A stretch of 64,000 nt of DNA, taken from the NCBI GenBank assembly GCA_963785565.1, contig CAWAVV010000013.1, forward strand, positions 186,001 to 250,000, written 5' to 3'. A model generated the notes under the pieces. It was not told where the DNA came from, did no database searches, and worked only from the letters and a program-made list of their open reading frames with translations. Below are positions 61,403-64,000 of this stretch, in pieces. The stretch's first letter is position 1; every line of letters begins with the position of its first letter. A program made the translations under genes and the position numbers. This stretch comes from AP-15 sp963785565. Lineage in GTDB: Bacteria; Pseudomonadota; Alphaproteobacteria; ATCC43930; CGMCC-115725.

Positions 61403-63325
61403 GTGGTAGAAGGCCAAGGGGTCGAGCGGAAGCTCGCGGCCATCTTTGCCGCCGACGTCGCCGAGTACAGCCGTCTGATGGGCGTCGACGAGGTTGGCAC
61501 CTTGCGCCAGCTCCAAGCCTATCGGGCAATCCTCGACCATCTGGTTGAGGTTCATCACGGTCGTATCTTCAATACCGCCGGCGACAGCGTAATCGCGGAT
61601 TTCGCCAGTGCCGTCGATGCCGTCGAATGCGCGGTCGCGGTGCAGCAGGCGATCGCCGCGGAAAATGCCAACCGCGCTCCGGAAGAACAGATGCGGTTCC
61701 GCATCGGCGTCCATGTTGGCGATGTGATCGTCGAAGGATCTAACCTCTACGGCGACAGCGTCAACATCGCTGCCCGGCTGGAGGCGCTGGCTGAGCCCGG
61801 CGGAGTTTGTCTGTCCGGCGCCGTGCGCGATCAGATCGGAACGAGGTTGCCGGTCGGCTTCACCACGCTCGGCGAGCAGCGAGTAAAAAATATCGCCGAG
61901 CCGGTGCGCGCTTTTAAGGTCGACGAGAGCTTTGGTCACTCGTCGGCTTCGGCGGCCGGCACCCGCGGATGGCGAGGGCGACGTTTCGTTATCGGTCTTG
62001 CGGCCGTCGCCGTCCTCGCGTTGATTGCCGCTGGCGCAGCGTGGTGGCCGCGGTCGGGGCCGCTAGCGATAACGAATGTGTCCGCGCCTCGACTGTCAAT
62101 GGTGGTCCTGCCCTTTACCAACCTCAGCAACGACCCGGACCAGGAATATTTTGCAGACGGCATCACCGACGATCTGACGACCGATTTGTCGCGGATCGAA
62201 GGCAGCCTGGTGATCGCTCGCAACACAGCCTTCTCCTACAAAGGCAAAGCGGTCGACGCCAAGAAGATCGGGCGCGAGCTCGACGTCCGCTACGTCCTGG
62301 AAGGCAGTGTTCAGCGCTCGGCCAAAGAGGTTCGAGTCAATGTGCAATTGGTTGATGCCGAAACCAACCGGCAGCTCTGGGCGGAACGATTCGACCGCGA
62401 CCTCGGCGATTTGTTCGCGTTGCAGAACGAGATCACCGAGCGTATCGCGCGCGCGCTGCAATCGCAGTTGGCGATCGCGGAGGCCGGCCGGCCGATCGCC
62501 CATCCCGACGCGCTCGATTATATTCTGCGTGGGCGCGCCCAGTTGTCGAAGCCGATCTCGCGTGAAACCTATGACGAGGCGGTGCGCGATTTCGAGACGG
62601 CGCACGCGCTCGATCCGCATGCCGCCGACGCGCAGGCTTGGCTCGCGGTCGTGCTGGCGGTCAGGGTTCTCGACGAGATTAGCGATTTTCCGAGCGTCGA
62701 CCTGCGGCGCGCTCGACAGCTGGCGGACGAGGCGTTGGCAGCGGCCCCCAACAGCCCAATCGCGCATGCCGCAAAGGCCCAGGTGCTCCGTGCGGAAGGC
62801 CGCTGCGCGGAAGCCATTCCCGAATACGAAACCTCGATCGCCCTCGATCGCAGCCGCGCCCCTCTCTATGCCCATGTCGGTTGGTGTAAGTTTCTGACCG
62901 GATCGGTCGATGCGGTGGAACCTTACTTTGAGCAGGCCATCCGTCTCAGTCCGCACGAACCCGGCATTGCCGTATGGCATGGTCGGGTCGGTGTCGCGAA
63001 GCTGCTCCAGTCTCAGACCGACGAGGCGCTCGTCTGGCTGGAACAAGCGCGCAGCGAAAATGCCCGCCTGCCGTTTGTCCATGCCTATCTCGCGGCCGCA
63101 TACGCGCTCAAAGGCGATACCGAGCGCGCCCGCAAGGAGCTTGCTGAGGCGCAGCAACTGAGCCCGGGTTATGCGAACCTGGCGCAAGTCGAAAGAATCG
63201 AGCTTGTACGACAACCCGAAGATCCGGGCCTTTGCCGAGGCCACCTATTTTCCCGGACTGCGGCGCGCCGGCTTGCCGGAAAAGTGATCCGCCCAGGTCA
63301 TCCGGGCGACCAGCGCCGTGGGTGA
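61403..63325 (+). CDS. Class III adenylate cyclase with membrane helix and TPR domain
   Basis: About 630 aa, GTG start after GAGGAGAG. Cyclase domain (residues 10-170): KLAAIFAADVAEYSRLMGVD with a metal-binding Asp, RIFNTAGDSVIADFASAVDA (second Asp), FRIGVHVGDVIVEGSNLYGD. One membrane helix near 195-215 (FVIGLAAVAVLALIAAGAAW), a FlgO/TolB-N-like domain (VVLPFTNLSNDPDQEYFADG), then TPR repeats to the end. The last part shifts near 63203 (+1): the proper end LYDNPKIRAFAEATYFPGLR stops at 63287, whereas the frame given runs to 63325. Makes cAMP; sensed input unknown. Confidence 0.85.
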   Translation: MVEGQGVERKLAAIFAADVAEYSRLMGVDEVGTLRQLQAYRAILDHLVEVHHGRIFNTAGDSVIADFASAVDAVECAVAVQQAIAAENANRAPEEQMRFRIGVHVGDVIVEGSNLYGDSVNIAARLEALAEPGGVCLSGAVRDQIGTRLPVGFTTLGEQRVKNIAEPVRAFKVDESFGHSSASAAGTRGWRGRRFVIGLAAVAVLALIAAGAAWWPRSGPLAITNVSAPRLSMVVLPFTNLSNDPDQEYFADGITDDLTTDLSRIEGSLVIARNTAFSYKGKAVDAKKIGRELDVRYVLEGSVQRSAKEVRVNVQLVDAETNRQLWAERFDRDLGDLFALQNEITERIARALQSQLAIAEAGRPIAHPDALDYILRGRAQLSKPISRETYDEAVRDFETAHALDPHAADAQAWLAVVLAVRVLDEISDFPSVDLRRARQLADEALAAAPNSPIAHAAKAQVLRAEGRCAEAIPEYETSIALDRSRAPLYAHVGWCKFLTGSVDAVEPYFEQAIRLSPHEPGIAVWHGRVGVAKLLQSQTDEALVWLEQARSENARLPFVHAYLAAAYALKGDTERARKELAEAQQLSPGYANLAQVERIELVRQPEDPGLCRGHLFSRTAARRLAGKVIRPGHPGDQRRG

Positions 63326-63392
63326 ACCGACGATGCCTGCTCGGCGTTAGCCGAAAGGCGACCTAGCCGAAAGCAAAGCCAGCGAGGTGCCG

Positions 63393-63650
63393 ATGTCTAA
63401 GCTGGGCGTTGCGATAGCGGCTGCGGGGATTGCAGCCTTGGCCGCTCTCGTCGGGTGCACCGGGCCGCCCTGGACGCTCAGCCGGTCGCCGGCGGAGATC
63501 TCTCTGCGCTGGTACCCGGACACGACGCCGTCGGCCGCGGCGGACCAAGTCGCCCAGCTGCACTGCGAGTCGTGGGAGAAATCCGCCGAGCTCGTCTCCG
63601 AAACTCAGGACGGCAGCGCCGAGATTGCCGAATACCGTTGCCGTCGCTGA
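63393..63650 (+). CDS. Small predicted lipoprotein
   Basis: 85 aa: signal peptide MSKLGVAIAAAGIAALAALV followed by lipobox LVGC, so Cys22 would carry lipid. The mature part has Cys at HCESW and a Cys near the end (EYRCRR). Small envelope lipoprotein, no recognised family. ATG 63393 is preferred; GTG 63387 is 2 codons upstream. Lies downstream of the adenylate cyclase, same strand, after a GC-rich ~70-base gap. Confidence 0.7.
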   Translation: MSKLGVAIAAAGIAALAALVGCTGPPWTLSRSPAEISLRWYPDTTPSAAADQVAQLHCESWEKSAELVSETQDGSAEIAEYRCRR

Positions 63651-63705
63651 TAACGCTGCGGCTTTTGGTTATGATGCGCCCGCCAGCGACTGCGGAGACG
63701 AAACA

Positions 63706-64000
63706 ATGAAGATCAAGCGACGGCTGAAGGATTTGGGCATTGCGCTTCCCGAGGTCGGCGGGCCGATCGGGAATTACGTCCACGCCAAGCGCATCGGCAA
63801 TCTGCTCTATCTCTCCGGCAAGGGTCCGCCCGAGATCGGCGGCAGGATGCCACGCGGCAAGCTTGGCGCCGGCATTTCGGTCACAGAGGGATATCAGCAT
63901 GCCCGGCAGGTTGGGCTGGTGCTGATTGCGGCGATGCAGGACGCGCTCGGCGGCGATCTCGATCGTGTCGAGGACATCGTCAAGGTGCTGGGAATGGTCA
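63706..64000 (+). CDS. RidA family protein, 5' part (runs off the window)
   Basis: 98 codons visible: MKIKRRLKDLGIALPEVGGP, then NYVHAKRIGNLLYLSGKGPP and GYQHARQVGLVLIAAMQDAL, VEDIVKVLGMV. These are RidA (YjgF/YER057c/UK114) blocks, from the branch lacking the strongest imine-deaminase signature, where function varies. Expected total about 150 aa. The gene is cut at the right edge, so the catalytic Arg region cannot be seen. Confidence 0.88.
   Translation, partial: MKIKRRLKDLGIALPEVGGPIGNYVHAKRIGNLLYLSGKGPPEIGGRMPRGKLGAGISVTEGYQHARQVGLVLIAAMQDALGGDLDRVEDIVKVLGMV

Overview
The window is a GC-rich chromosomal segment of an alphaproteobacterium. The evidence is the protein types (RpoH, RluD next to a small membrane protein resembling DUF6476, ApaG, FolE, CreA, a SAM-II riboswitch on metZ), GC-rich codon use, frequent 4-base ATGA/GTGA/TTGA gene overlaps and PEP-CTERM surface proteins. 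It reads like a soil or uncultured Rhodospirillales/Hyphomicrobiales-type genome; species cannot be told from the sequence. No rRNA, tRNA, CRISPR array or intact prophage was seen.

Layout. 1-4.6 kb: fabI (cut by the window edge), a BrkB/YihY membrane protein, pdxH, a cation diffusion facilitator, an RMD1/DUF155 protein and two tiny genes. 4.8-9.7 kb: a 2OG-Fe(II) oxygenase plus cupin pair, two unknown genes, a lactonase-type metallo-hydrolase and a HAD hydrolase. 9.8-14.9 kb: lipoprotein, GST, Ldh-type dehydrogenase, a broken VOC gene, rpoH, rluD and the DUF6476-like gene. 15-17.3 kb: a methyltransferase/ATP-grasp fusion behind a hairpin-plus-T-tract leader. 18.4 kb: a MITE with target duplication. 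18.6-28.7 kb: argE, folE, apaG, an LLM oxidoreductase, a broken oxidoreductase/aminotransferase pair, a broken M81 peptidase, a VapBC-type toxin-antitoxin pair and a methyltransferase. 28.8-37.5 kb: an accessory region with a broken Cys-rich exported protein, palindromic repeats, an IS481 transposase, an AT-rich decayed gene with a nuclease-like motif, several PEP-CTERM genes and fragments, and a short-repeat cluster. 37.5-50.8 kb: creA, an MFS transporter, a MetE-like protein, a GST, HyuA, a CBS-BON protein, pgk, a universal stress protein, lpdA and metZ. 50.8-64 kb: the metZ leader, a VOC protein, a DHA2 exporter, modBC, a SelW/Rdx-type selenoprotein with an in-frame UGA, a large membrane protein, a Rieske dioxygenase, a GNAT protein, a methyltransferase, an adenylate cyclase with TPRs, a lipoprotein and the start of a RidA-family gene.

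Two things stand out. First, 55740-55958 encodes a CxxU selenoprotein; the UGA at codon 11 is followed by a compact hairpin suited to SelB, so an automatic annotator would miss or split the gene. Second, at least 13 genes are interrupted by apparent single-base insertions, while about 10 kb of housekeeping genes is untouched. This is either an insertion-biased sequencing error or real decay, and it decides how many of the 'pseudogenes' below are genuine.
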